This document shows, piece by piece, positions 1 through 6,184 of a stretch of DNA of 7,524 nucleotides. The notes beneath the pieces are model-generated. The model did not search any database. It was not told where the DNA came from and saw only the letters and a program-made list of their open reading frames with translations. The translations under genes and the position numbers were made by a program. Position 1 is the first letter of the stretch; each line of letters begins with the position of its first letter. Source of the DNA: JBKPNX01 sp046732855 (GTDB lineage: Bacteria > Pseudomonadota > Alphaproteobacteria > Geminicoccales > Geminicoccaceae); assembly GCA_046732855.1 (NCBI GenBank), contig JBKPNX010000274.1, positions 1-7,524 on the forward strand, read 5' to 3'.

Positions 1-2
1 GG

Positions 3-98
3 ACGCTGACGCGGCGCGCGGAGATCCGCATCGATCCCAAGGAGAAGAGTCGCCTGCTTCCCTCCGAACTACGGGCGGGGCAGACGGCAGCCGGTTAG
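3..98 (+). CDS. 3' end of an unidentified CDS entering from the left
   Basis: An open frame runs from the window edge to a TAG at 96-98, giving 31 residues. The peptide is charged, with a central RIDPKEKSRLLPSELRAGQTA stretch. The spacing of charged residues followed by LRAGQTA is loosely like the C-terminal barrel of HlyD/membrane-fusion adaptor proteins, where an LxPGMxA motif is common. That is a weak resemblance only. No start is visible because the gene begins outside the window. It could also be a chance open frame, since GC-rich DNA has few stops. Confidence 0.3.
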   Translation, partial: TLTRRAEIRIDPKEKSRLLPSELRAGQTAAG

Positions 99-163
99 AA
101 CGACGATGGCTGCTCTTTAGAGAGTCAAGGCCAAAGTCGGCATGCCCGGGCAGGTGATTCGCC

Positions 164-279
164 GGGGCCGAGGCCGATGCGGCAGGAGCAGGTGGAGGGT
201 ATCTTGATCACGCCGTGCACGGGCTTTCGGTTGTGAGGAGGCAGCCTGAGGTCGGTTGCTCTCACTCGGGGCCGAGGCC
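164..279. repeat. 12-bp direct repeat in the leading gene-free stretch (copies at 164-175 and 268-279)
   Basis: The sequence GGGGCCGAGGCC occurs twice, 104 bases apart, in the same orientation. The gene-free stretch between the first partial frame and the small exported protein (99-367) holds nothing else I can name. The repeat is short and GC-rich, so chance or a degraded older repeat is as likely as a function. Confidence 0.35.
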
Positions 280-367
280 TGACTCGGCCACCGGCACAGA
301 AGAACAGCACCCCGCATGCACGACATGGTATCGTCAACGCTTCCACATCACTGTTCAACAGAAGCCC

Positions 368-733
368 GTGCAGAGCCTGCTCGTGATCTTATTTTTGGCC
401 TGGGCGCTCTCCCCGTCCGGAACGAGCGCATGCGGGCTGAGCGGGCCCTGGTATGTGACGAGTGAGGACGGCTACACTGGGATCTTCATAGTCGAGAAGC
501 CGATCGACGATACGAGTTGCGAGGCACGGCTGAGCGTCTTTTCGCCGCTCGGGGACAGCGCCGTCGAGACATGCCGCGTGCTCCGCTCGGAGAAGGTGGT
601 CATCTATTGCGAGATCGTCTCTGGAGGCTTTTTCAAGGCTCCAGACAACTTCATCCTGCAGGATCAGGGCGAGGTCCTAAGAGGGCGCTGGATTTCGGAT
701 ATTTCCGCAAACGTGCTGTTTGCAAAAGAGTAG
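368..733 (+). CDS. Small exported protein of unknown function (possible lipoprotein)
   Basis: I do not recognise this family. From a GTG at 368 the product is 121 residues. It opens with a hydrophobic segment (SLLVILFLAWAL, residues 3-14) followed by SPSGTSA and a cysteine at residue 22. This looks like a Sec signal peptide with cleavage near residue 21. The T-S-A-C sequence is only a partial lipobox, because position -3 is Thr rather than Leu or Val, so periplasmic versus lipoprotein is undecided. The mature part is about 100 residues, begins CGLSGPW, and has alternating hydrophobic residues suggestive of a small beta-barrel. Four cysteines (22, 51, 69, 81) could form disulfides. An upstream in-frame ATG at 215 exists, but it would put 51 poorly ordered residues before the hydrophobic segment, so the later start is preferred. 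The Shine-Dalgarno match before 368 is weak. The stop is TAG at 731-733. Confidence 0.6.
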   Translation: MQSLLVILFLAWALSPSGTSACGLSGPWYVTSEDGYTGIFIVEKPIDDTSCEARLSVFSPLGDSAVETCRVLRSEKVVIYCEIVSGGFFKAPDNFILQDQGEVLRGRWISDISANVLFAKE

Positions 734-961
734 CTTAATCGAGTGTTGGAACTCGTCGGCCAGCATGTCGGCACAGGGCGGACACGGGTGAGGCAGCAGC
801 AGGCGCAAAAGTCCTAGTGGCAGCGCTCGCGATACTGGTGGCGCATGTCGAGTATGGCGAGGACAGGCGGGCCTCCTGAAAAGATGCATGTGCGACCTTT
901 GGGCGACCGCTTCCGGATCGGTGAGCAGAAGTCGAAATTGGCGAAGGCGACCGCCGCTCGT
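734..961. other. Gene-free stretch between the small exported gene and the insertion sequence
   Basis: There is no convincing gene on either strand. A short hairpin just after the stop (arms 740-744 and 751-755, loop of 6) has no T-run, so it is at best a weak terminator. Several overlapping frames are open here, but they have basic, low-complexity composition typical of GC-rich non-coding DNA. The stretch at about 900-945 may be remnant sequence from an older element. I could not identify it. Confidence 0.4.
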
Positions 962-980
962 GACCCTGGCTGTGTGAAAA
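962..980 (+). repeat. Left terminal inverted repeat of the IS1182-family element
   Basis: This pairs imperfectly with 2618-2636 (13 of 19 positions). It lies 57 bases before the transposase start and marks the likely left end of the element. Confidence 0.55.
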
Positions 981-1037
981 CGGCTGGCTTCATAGGGTTC
1001 GCGCGGTATGAATCCGGCACCAATTGCGGGGGATCGG

Positions 1038-2477
1038 ATGAAGCGGTTCGTCGAGGGCGTGGATCGCGCGCAGAGCACCCTGTTTCCCGAATGCCTGGAC
1101 GACTGGATCGGCGAGGAGAGTCCCGTTCGCGTGATCGACGTCTTTGTCGACGAGCTCGATCTGGCCGAGCTTGGCTTCAGCGGGGTCGATCCCGAGGCCA
1201 CCGGCCGGCCTTCGTATCATCCGGCGGTGCTGCTGAAGCTCTACATCTACGGCTATCTCAATCGGGTTCAGTCGAGCCGCCGGCTCGAGCGTGAGGCCGG
1301 CCGCAACGTTGAAGTGATGTGGCTCACCGGCCGCCTGGTTCCCGATCACAAGACCATCGCGGACTTCCGCAAGGACAATGGCCGCGCCATCCGCCAGGTC
1401 TGCGCACGCTTCGTCGTCCTGTGCCGCACGATGGGCCTGTTCACGCAAGCCAGCGTCGCGATTGACGGCAGCAAGTTCAAAGCGGTGAACACCCGTGACA
1501 AGAACTTCACGCGGGCCAAGATGGCGCGGCGGCGGGCCCAGATCGAGGCGAGCGTCGCGCGCTACCTGCAGCAGCTCGACACCGCCGACCGGCAGGAGCC
1601 CTCAGACGCGCTCGCGACCAAGATCACTGGGCTGAGAGAGAAGATCGCGAAGCTCCGGGACGAGATGCGACGCCTCGCAGGCATCGAGACGCGGCTGCTC
1701 GAGAGCCCGGATCAGCAGGTCTCGCTGACCGATCCCGATGCGCGCTCGATGGCGACGAGCGGGCGCGGCTCCGGCGTCGTCGGCTACAACGTGCAGGTCG
1801 CGGTGGAGGCCGCGCACCATCTGATCGTCGCGCACGAGGTCACCAATACTGGTTCGGATCGCTCGCAGCTTGCCACCATGGCGAAGGCAGCCAAGGGCGC
1901 GCTCCGAGCGGAGCGGCTCGATGCCGTCGCCGATCGCGGCTACTTCAACAGTGAGGAAATTCTGGCCTGCGCGCAGGCGGGGATCACGGTGACGCTGCCC
2001 AAGCCGATGACGTCCGGCGCGAAGGCCGAAGGTCGCTTCGGCAAACAGGACTTCGTCTACCAGCCGGCGGCGGACGTCTATCGCTGCCCGGCCGGCAAAA
2101 CCTTGAAGTACTACTATACGAACGTCGAAAACGGCCTGAGGCTACGTCGCTATTGGACAAACGCCTGCCCGAGCTGCCCGATCAAGCGCCAGTGCACGCC
2201 AGCCAAACTGCGCCGGATCACGCGTTGGGAGCATGAGCATGTTCTCGAAGCCGTGCAGCGGCGGCTCGACGAGAACCCGAAGGCAATGCGCCAGCGGCGC
2301 GAGATGGTCGAGCATCCGTTCGGCACGATCAAAGCCCGGATGGGAGCCACCCACTTCCTGATGAAGACCCTGCCGCGCGTCGCGGGCGAGATGGCGCTGC
2401 ACGTCCTCGCCTACAATCTCACCCGCGTCATCAACATCGTCGGAAGTAGGTCGCTGATCGCCGCGATCAGGGCCTGA
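1038..2477 (+). CDS. IS1182-family DDE transposase
   Basis: This 479-residue protein is predicted to cut and join DNA at the element's ends. The N-terminal domain (about residues 1-110) has the pattern typical of this family: HPAVLLKLYIYGYLN and RNVEVMWLTG, then PDHKTIADFRK. The RNase H-like catalytic core has Asp143 in DGSKFKAV, Asp299 in AVADRGY and Glu425 in EMVEHPFGTIK, a full DDE set. A lysine/arginine-rich coiled-coil-like segment (about 160-220) lies between the first two Asp residues. A cysteine cluster (YRCPAGK, then CPSCPIKRQC, about 350-386) matches the usual DDE_Tnp_1_6-type pattern. The start at ATG 1038 gives MKRFVEGVDR and follows a GGGGGATCGG purine-rich stretch. An alternative ATG at 1008 would add ten residues. 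No frameshift or internal stop is present, so the gene appears functional. Confidence 0.93.
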   Translation: MKRFVEGVDRAQSTLFPECLDDWIGEESPVRVIDVFVDELDLAELGFSGVDPEATGRPSYHPAVLLKLYIYGYLNRVQSSRRLEREAGRNVEVMWLTGRLVPDHKTIADFRKDNGRAIRQVCARFVVLCRTMGLFTQASVAIDGSKFKAVNTRDKNFTRAKMARRRAQIEASVARYLQQLDTADRQEPSDALATKITGLREKIAKLRDEMRRLAGIETRLLESPDQQVSLTDPDARSMATSGRGSGVVGYNVQVAVEAAHHLIVAHEVTNTGSDRSQLATMAKAAKGALRAERLDAVADRGYFNSEEILACAQAGITVTLPKPMTSGAKAEGRFGKQDFVYQPAADVYRCPAGKTLKYYYTNVENGLRLRRYWTNACPSCPIKRQCTPAKLRRITRWEHEHVLEAVQRRLDENPKAMRQRREMVEHPFGTIKARMGATHFLMKTLPRVAGEMALHVLAYNLTRVINIVGSRSLIAAIRA

Positions 2478-2617
2478 GGTCGGGCCGCCGTCGCGTACAT
2501 CCTCGGCGTCAGAAACCCCGGGGCGCGCACACACGCTTGGTCTCCGCTCGTCCGGTCAATCCGTAGTTCCCCGGTCGTCCCTCCTCGGCAATCGTGCCGC
2601 CCCGTTCTCGAAAGGGC

Positions 2618-2636
2618 TTTTTACACGACCAAGACC
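2618..2636 (-). repeat. Right terminal inverted repeat of the IS1182-family element
   Basis: The sequence TTTTTACACGACCAAGACC is the inverted partner of 962-980. It lies about 140 bases after the transposase stop, and outside it the sequence continues into non-IS DNA. Confidence 0.55.
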
Positions 2637-2695
2637 CAAAGCGGACCAATTCTGGGCACCAAGTCGGCCCGGCCCTGGCAAGGTCGAGGATCGAA

Positions 2696-2723
2696 GCCCC
2701 GCCCTGGTAATTTCGGGCGGGGC
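2696..2723 (-). terminator. GC-rich hairpin downstream of the - strand exported protein gene
   Basis: There are perfect 9-bp arms, GCCCCGCCC (2696-2704) and GGGCGGGGC (2715-2723), around a 10-base loop. The hairpin sits 60 bases past the stop of the gene ending at 2783 and just outside the insertion sequence. That position suits transcript termination or 3'-end protection for the - strand gene. There is no T-run on either side, so a classic intrinsic terminator is not shown. Confidence 0.45.
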
Positions 2724-2782
2724 AGTGAAGCACCACGGACCTCGCGAGGAACACCAGGTCAGGAATTAGCTGTCCGTCGACT

Positions 2783-3328
2783 TCATCGCTTCGTCGGGCG
2801 GATGCCTGGTCGCTCGCACTTCGGCACGTCGGGTCGCTCCGTCGACACCCGTTGGTACGCCCACTTGCAGGTTTCGAAGTCGGGAACCCCCCGGTCCAAG
2901 GGAAAGTCGTCCGTGAAGAAGATGGAATCGGCATCGAAGCGGCTATTGTCCGCGGAGGTTTCAATCCGCCGCAGCCGGACGAGCTCCTCGGCTTTGTAGT
3001 CGCCACCGCAGATGCCAGCCAGCGCCTCGAACTGATCGCTGCCTTCGACCGTCTGAATGACGCCCTCATAGACCAGATCGTCGGCAATATCCTCCTCGTC
3101 TCCGATGTAGACGAACCTGAACCTGTCACCATCTTGAACGACGCGAAGCACGTTATCGGTGATCACGAAGTCGGCGAACTCTCCCCCGATGAGGTCGTCG
3201 CAGATCTGGGCACCCTTCCAGGTGCCGGTGAGGTCGGCCTCCGACCCGTCCTGGGCCAAAGCGCCAGAGCCGAAAGCCAAAGAGCCAAGCATGCTGCTAA
3301 GGGCGAGAGCCCTTGAAGTGCGGCGCAT
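2783..3328 (-). CDS. Small acidic exported protein of unknown function
   Basis: This is an unrecognised 181-residue protein. A clear Sec signal peptide opens it: MRRTSR, then a hydrophobic stretch, then GSGALA with cleavage likely after Ala25 (ALA|QDG). The mature part begins with ADLTGTWKGAQIC and is rich in Asp/Glu. It contains four cysteines (43, 107, 154, 171), enough for two disulfides in the periplasm. The LTGTW opening followed by alternating beta-like segments recalls small lipocalin-like/calycin barrels, but this is inference only. The start at 3328 is well supported by GGGGAGG (3337-3343 on the complement), eight bases upstream. The frame stays open 53 codons further upstream, but that extension has no signal-like or conserved features. 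The gene stands alone. Its transcript would converge on the insertion sequence, with a GC hairpin in between. Confidence 0.75.
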   Translation of the reverse strand: MRRTSRALALSSMLGSLAFGSGALAQDGSEADLTGTWKGAQICDDLIGGEFADFVITDNVLRVVQDGDRFRFVYIGDEEDIADDLVYEGVIQTVEGSDQFEALAGICGGDYKAEELVRLRRIETSADNSRFDADSIFFTDDFPLDRGVPDFETCKWAYQRVSTERPDVPKCERPGIRPTKR

Positions 3329-3708
3329 GGTTCGTTCCTCCCCTGGGGTAGGCCGGCATTTAGCGGATACGAAACCGACCGTAGTGAAGCTTGCGCCCGT
3401 CTGCCTCGGCGTGCAAGCGCTGGTTGCCCCGCTCCCGCTGCCGTCACAGCGTTTGGTCGTGTGCTGGCACTGATGCATGGCGAACAAAGAGGATCCCCGG
3501 CCAACCGAGTGGTCGGGTTTCCCTAACGCATCCCGTCTTGTCGCGACGCCACTTTTGTCTTGCGCGCGTCGCCGTGAAAGAGACCCGGACCGCTCATGTG
3601 CTGTGCGGGATGTCCGTTGTTGGCTAAACTCGGAGTCGATGCGTGGGACGCGAGGGTCCGCTGTCGCCCCTCAAGCTGACCCGCGGGTGGGCGCTTTAAC
3701 CGCGCGAC
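3329..3708. other. 380-base gene-free stretch
   Basis: This lies between the 5' end of the acidic exported protein gene and the 3' end of the RraA-like gene. It must hold the promoter of the former, but no convincing -35/-10 pair stands out. An inverted repeat is present, with 7-bp arms GCGACGC (3543-3549) and GCGTCGC (3566-3572) and a 16-base loop. It has no T-run beside it. Frames open across this stretch have arginine-, proline- and serine-rich composition and no recognisable motif, so I call no gene here. Confidence 0.5.
3337..3343 (-). promoter_or_regulatory. Shine-Dalgarno site fixing the start of the acidic exported protein
   Basis: On the - strand this reads GGGGAGG, eight bases before the ATG at 3328. 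It decides in favour of this start over the longer open frame reaching back to 3487. Confidence 0.7.
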
Positions 3709-4416
3709 CTAGTGAATCTCTGCGGCCTCGGCCATGGCGCGCTCGAGCGCCTCGAGCGAGAAATCGGGGCTGCGCGCCACCTTGAGGATCGGCTCCTCGC
3801 GCCGGGCGCAGAGCCCGGCGGCCTTCGCCACCTCGCGCGCGACCTCGCGCGGGATCACCACGGCGCCGTGGCGGTCGGCGTGGATCAGATCGTTCGAGCG
3901 CGCGATCATGCCGAACACGTCAACGGTGCCGCCGAACGCGATCGCGTGCACCCAGGCGTGCGACGGCGTGATCTTGCCGCACAGCACCTGGAAGGCCGGC
4001 GCGACCGCGTCCAGATCGCGCACGCCGCCGTCGGTGACCAGCCCTTGGCAGCCGAGCGCTTTGTGGATTGCGGTCTGCACCTCGCCCCAGAAGCAGCCGA
4101 AGCCGATCCGCGAATCGACGTCCTGGATGACCACGACCTTCGGCCCGCCGCCGGCCGCGACGTAGCGGTAGTACTCGAGCCGCGCCTGACGCTGCTCGGC
4201 CGCGGACAGGCCGGACGGCAGGGCGGAGCGGATCAGCGCAGTGCGCGCGTAGCCGACCATCGGCGGCAGCTGCGGGAACGGGCAGATTAGGGTCTGCGTG
4301 GTGAACCCGAGCGCGCGGCGCTCCGGCGCGACCAGCTCGAGCGCGTTGCAGATAGTCGGCGTGTCGAACTGACGCAGTGCATCGAGCTCGGCCTCGGTCA
4401 GCGCTGCTTCCGGCAA
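3709..4416 (-). CDS. RraA/HMG-aldolase family protein
   Basis: This is a 235-residue member of the RraA-like fold. The family includes 4-hydroxy-4-methyl-2-oxoglutarate/CHA aldolases, which also decarboxylate oxaloacetate, and the RNase E inhibitor RraA. Visible features are the N-terminal FDTPTICNALE helix (about residues 18-28), GEVQTAIHKALGCQGLVTDG (111-130), then VRD with Arg133 and Asp134. In characterised aldolases this Arg-Asp pair binds substrate and the divalent metal. The C-terminal HADRHGAVVIP (179-189) is the family's usual closing motif. The presence of the Arg-Asp pair favours an enzyme over a pure RNase E regulator. The preferred start is TTG at 4416, because GGAGG lies five bases upstream and the length then matches the family. 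A TTG at 4482 would add 22 residues. The gene is divergent from the TRAP operon, so it may process the imported acid. The exact substrate is unknown. Confidence 0.85.
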   Translation of the reverse strand: MPEAALTEAELDALRQFDTPTICNALELVAPERRALGFTTQTLICPFPQLPPMVGYARTALIRSALPSGLSAAEQRQARLEYYRYVAAGGGPKVVVIQDVDSRIGFGCFWGEVQTAIHKALGCQGLVTDGGVRDLDAVAPAFQVLCGKITPSHAWVHAIAFGGTVDVFGMIARSNDLIHADRHGAVVIPREVAREVAKAAGLCARREEPILKVARSPDFSLEALERAMAEAAEIH

Positions 4417-4533
4417 GATCCCCTCCCGATCGTGCAGGTGGTGCGTTGGGGGACCTATCGCCGATTGCGGCAGGGCTGACAAGCGGGTCCCGGCCCGTGG
4501 CCTGACAGAGTGGCGAAGCCCGCCCCCGGAGCC

Positions 4534-4539
4534 TATAAC
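4534..4539 (+). promoter_or_regulatory. Possible -10 element of the TRAP operon promoter
   Basis: TATAAC at 4534-4539 is a good -10 match. With a 17-base spacer the -35 position is TGGCGA (4511-4516), only three of six consensus bases, so an activator may be needed. The shared 155-base gap between the divergent genes (4417-4571) also contains two TGACA copies (4477-4481 and 4503-4507) that could be regulator sites. No clear operator palindrome was seen. Confidence 0.35.
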
Positions 4540-4571
4540 GGTCGCAAACGGAGGTCAGCAGGAGGCGATCG

Positions 4572-5579
4572 ATGACCACGGTTTCCCGCGTCGTCGTGAC
4601 GCTCGGCCTCGCCGGCGCGCTCACCATGGCAGTCAGCGGCAGCGTTCTCGCCCAGACCCAGCTCAAGGCCTCGCATCAGTGGCCGGGCGGCAAGGGCGAC
4701 GTGCGCGACGAGATGGTGCAGATGATCGCACGTGAAGTGGCGGCAGCCAATGTCGGACTGGACATCCGGATCTATCCGGCAGCGTCACTGTTCAAGCCCA
4801 CCCAGCAATGGGACGCGATGGTCCAGGGTCAGCTCGACATCTCGGCCTTCCCGCTCGATTACGCGAGCGGCAAGCATCCGCAGTTCAGCGCCACCCTGAT
4901 GCCGGGCCTGGTCAAGAATCACGAGCACGCCAGGCGCCTGAACGACTCGCCCTTCATGGACGACATCAAGCGGATCATCGACGAACAGGGCGTGATGGTG
5001 CTGTCGGACGCCTGGCTCGCCGGCGGGTTCGCCAGCAAGGGCGAGTGCGTGCTCGAGCCCGCCAATGCCCAGGGCAAGGTCATGCGCGCGGCGGGGCCGG
5101 CGTTCGAGCAGATGCTCGCGGCGGCCGGCGCCTCGATCAACTCCATGCCGAGCTCCGAGATCTACACCGGGCTGCAGACCGGCGTGCTCGATGCCGTCAA
5201 CACCAGCTCCGGCAGCTTCGTCTCGTACCGCATCTACGAGCAGGTCGACTGTCTGACGCCGCCAGGCGACCTCGCGCTCTGGTTCATGTACGAGCCGATC
5301 CTGATGTCCAAGGCGAGCTTCGAGCGGCTCGATCAGGCCCAGCAGAAGGCTCTGATGGACGCGGGCCAGAAAGCCGAGGACTATTTCTTCGAGGCGGCCA
5401 AGGGCCTGGATCAGGAGCTGGTCCAGACGTTCGAGAAAGCGGGGGTTAAGGTCCAGGCCATGAGCCAGGGCCAGTACGACCAATGGCTCGATCTCGCCAA
5501 GAGCTCATCCTACAAGAACTTCGCCGAGCAGGTGCCGGGCGGGAACAAGCTGATCGAGGAGGCGCTCGCGGTCCAGTAA
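4572..5579 (+). CDS. dctP: TRAP transporter periplasmic substrate-binding protein (DctP family)
   Basis: This 335-residue protein would bind an organic acid, usually through its carboxylate, in the periplasm and deliver it to DctQM. A Sec signal peptide (about residues 1-28, ending SGSVLA|QTQ) precedes LKASHQWPGG, the typical first strand. The family core is clear: IYPAASLFKPTQQWDAMVQGQLDI (68-90); GKVMRAAG with Arg172, the position of the conserved carboxylate-binding arginine; and SEIYTGLQTGVLDAVNTS (195-212), the canonical EVYxALQxGxVDG-like motif. The length is normal for the family. Cys159 and Cys227 might form a disulfide. The start is firm: AGGAGG (4560-4565) lies six bases before the ATG. 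It is the first gene of a dctP-dctQ-dctM operon. The symbol names the family; dicarboxylate as substrate is not implied. Confidence 0.93.
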   Translation: MTTVSRVVVTLGLAGALTMAVSGSVLAQTQLKASHQWPGGKGDVRDEMVQMIAREVAAANVGLDIRIYPAASLFKPTQQWDAMVQGQLDISAFPLDYASGKHPQFSATLMPGLVKNHEHARRLNDSPFMDDIKRIIDEQGVMVLSDAWLAGGFASKGECVLEPANAQGKVMRAAGPAFEQMLAAAGASINSMPSSEIYTGLQTGVLDAVNTSSGSFVSYRIYEQVDCLTPPGDLALWFMYEPILMSKASFERLDQAQQKALMDAGQKAEDYFFEAAKGLDQELVQTFEKAGVKVQAMSQGQYDQWLDLAKSSSYKNFAEQVPGGNKLIEEALAVQ

Positions 5580-5580
5580 G

Positions 5581-5603
5581 GGGCGGCCCGCACTGAGCCG
5601 CCC
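5581..5603 (+). promoter_or_regulatory. Intercistronic hairpin between dctP and dctQ
   Basis: Perfect 7-bp arms, GGGCGGC (5581-5587) and GCCGCCC (5597-5603), enclose a 9-base loop. The hairpin begins one base after the dctP stop and ends eight bases before the dctQ ATG. It has no T-run, so read-through is expected. It could protect the 3' end of the dctP message, favouring more binding protein than membrane subunits, or limit access of ribosomes to dctQ. Confidence 0.5.
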
Positions 5604-5611
5604 GCGCCGCG

Positions 5612-6184
5612 ATGGCCGAGCGCCAGCCCTCGAGGGACGCCGACCAGACGGTCGGCAACAACGGCGCGATCGATCGGCTGATCGGCGGGGTCGCCTGGCT
5701 CTCGCGGCTCGGCGGGATCGTCGCGGTCGGGCTGCTGCTCGCGGCGGTGCTGGTGATCTGCCAGATGGTATTCGTGCGCTACGTCCTGAAAGGCTCGGGC
5801 ATCTGGCAGCACGAGTTCGCCACCTTCGCCCTGATCGGCGCAACCTTCATCGGCGCGCCGTACGTGCTGTTGACCCACGGCCACGTCAACATCGATCTCC
5901 TGCCGGTCTACCTTGGCCCGCGAGGGCGACTCGCGCTGGCGCTGGTCGCCGCATCGATCACGCTGGTGTTCTGCGCCACGCTCGCCGGCTACGGGGTGGC
6001 CTTCTGGTACGAGGCGTGGGTCAACGACTGGCACGCGCAGACGGTCTGGCGGCCGGCGCTTTGGATCCCGTATCTCGCGGTGCCGCTCGGCATGGGCCTG
6101 CTCGCGTTGCAGTGCCTGGCCCAGATTGTCGCCCTGCTGACCGGCCGAACGGCGCCCTTCGCGGGCGGGAGCGAACGGTCGTGA
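5612..6184 (+). CDS. dctQ: TRAP transporter small membrane subunit (DctQ family)
   Basis: This 190-residue inner-membrane protein has four predicted helices (about 34-54, 68-88, 105-130, 150-175). It pairs with DctM to form the transport unit. Family marks are VRYVLKGSGIWQHEFA (55-70), matching the RYxxxxxxxWxxE pattern, and GHVNIDLLP (90-98), matching the HVxxDLL motif after helix 2. The hydrophilic N-terminus of about 20 residues is cytoplasmic. The start at ATG 5612 is 32 bases after the dctP stop. It has no recognisable Shine-Dalgarno site because a GC hairpin fills that space. The stop overlaps the dctM start, which indicates translational coupling. Confidence 0.92.
   Translation: MAERQPSRDADQTVGNNGAIDRLIGGVAWLSRLGGIVAVGLLLAAVLVICQMVFVRYVLKGSGIWQHEFATFALIGATFIGAPYVLLTHGHVNIDLLPVYLGPRGRLALALVAASITLVFCATLAGYGVAFWYEAWVNDWHAQTVWRPALWIPYLAVPLGMGLLALQCLAQIVALLTGRTAPFAGGSERS

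Larger units (their letters stand above)
962..2636 (+). mobile_element. IS1182-family insertion sequence, about 1.67 kb
   Basis: The element holds one intact transposase gene. Imperfect inverted repeats bound it: 962-980 (GACCCTGGCTGTGTGAAAA) on the left and 2618-2636 on the right. Read inward, the right end is GGTCTTGGTCGTGTAAAAA, matching the left at 13 of 19 positions, including the TG.GTGT.AAAA core. Length, single-gene layout and transposase position fit the IS1182 family, whose members are commonly around 1.6-1.9 kb. About 75 bases precede the transposase and about 140 follow it inside the element. No target-site duplication is visible at these boundaries. The ends may be off by a few bases, or the insertion may be old or rearranged. 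Confidence 0.7.

Noticed and set aside
677..1201. 174-codon - strand frame crossing the left end of the insertion sequence
   Set aside because: It crosses the IS boundary and overlaps two better supported + strand genes. Its composition is Ser-, Arg- and Pro-rich with no motif.
2852..3316. 154-codon open frame on the + strand opposite the acidic exported protein
   Set aside because: It has no ribosome binding site or signal peptide. The - strand frame has a strong Shine-Dalgarno site and a textbook signal peptide.
3477..3785. 102-codon + strand frame in the gene-free stretch before the RraA-like gene
   Set aside because: It is arginine- and proline-rich with no recognisable domain, and it runs into the 3' end of the well-supported RraA-like gene on the other strand.
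3712..4290. 192-codon open frame on the + strand opposite the RraA-like gene
   Set aside because: The product is Arg-, Ala- and Asp-rich without motifs, while the opposite strand encodes a recognisable RraA fold.
6016..6180. N-terminal extension of the DctM frame
   Set aside because: It lies wholly within dctQ, lacks family similarity, and the GTG at 6181 gives the standard DctM start with a stop/start overlap.
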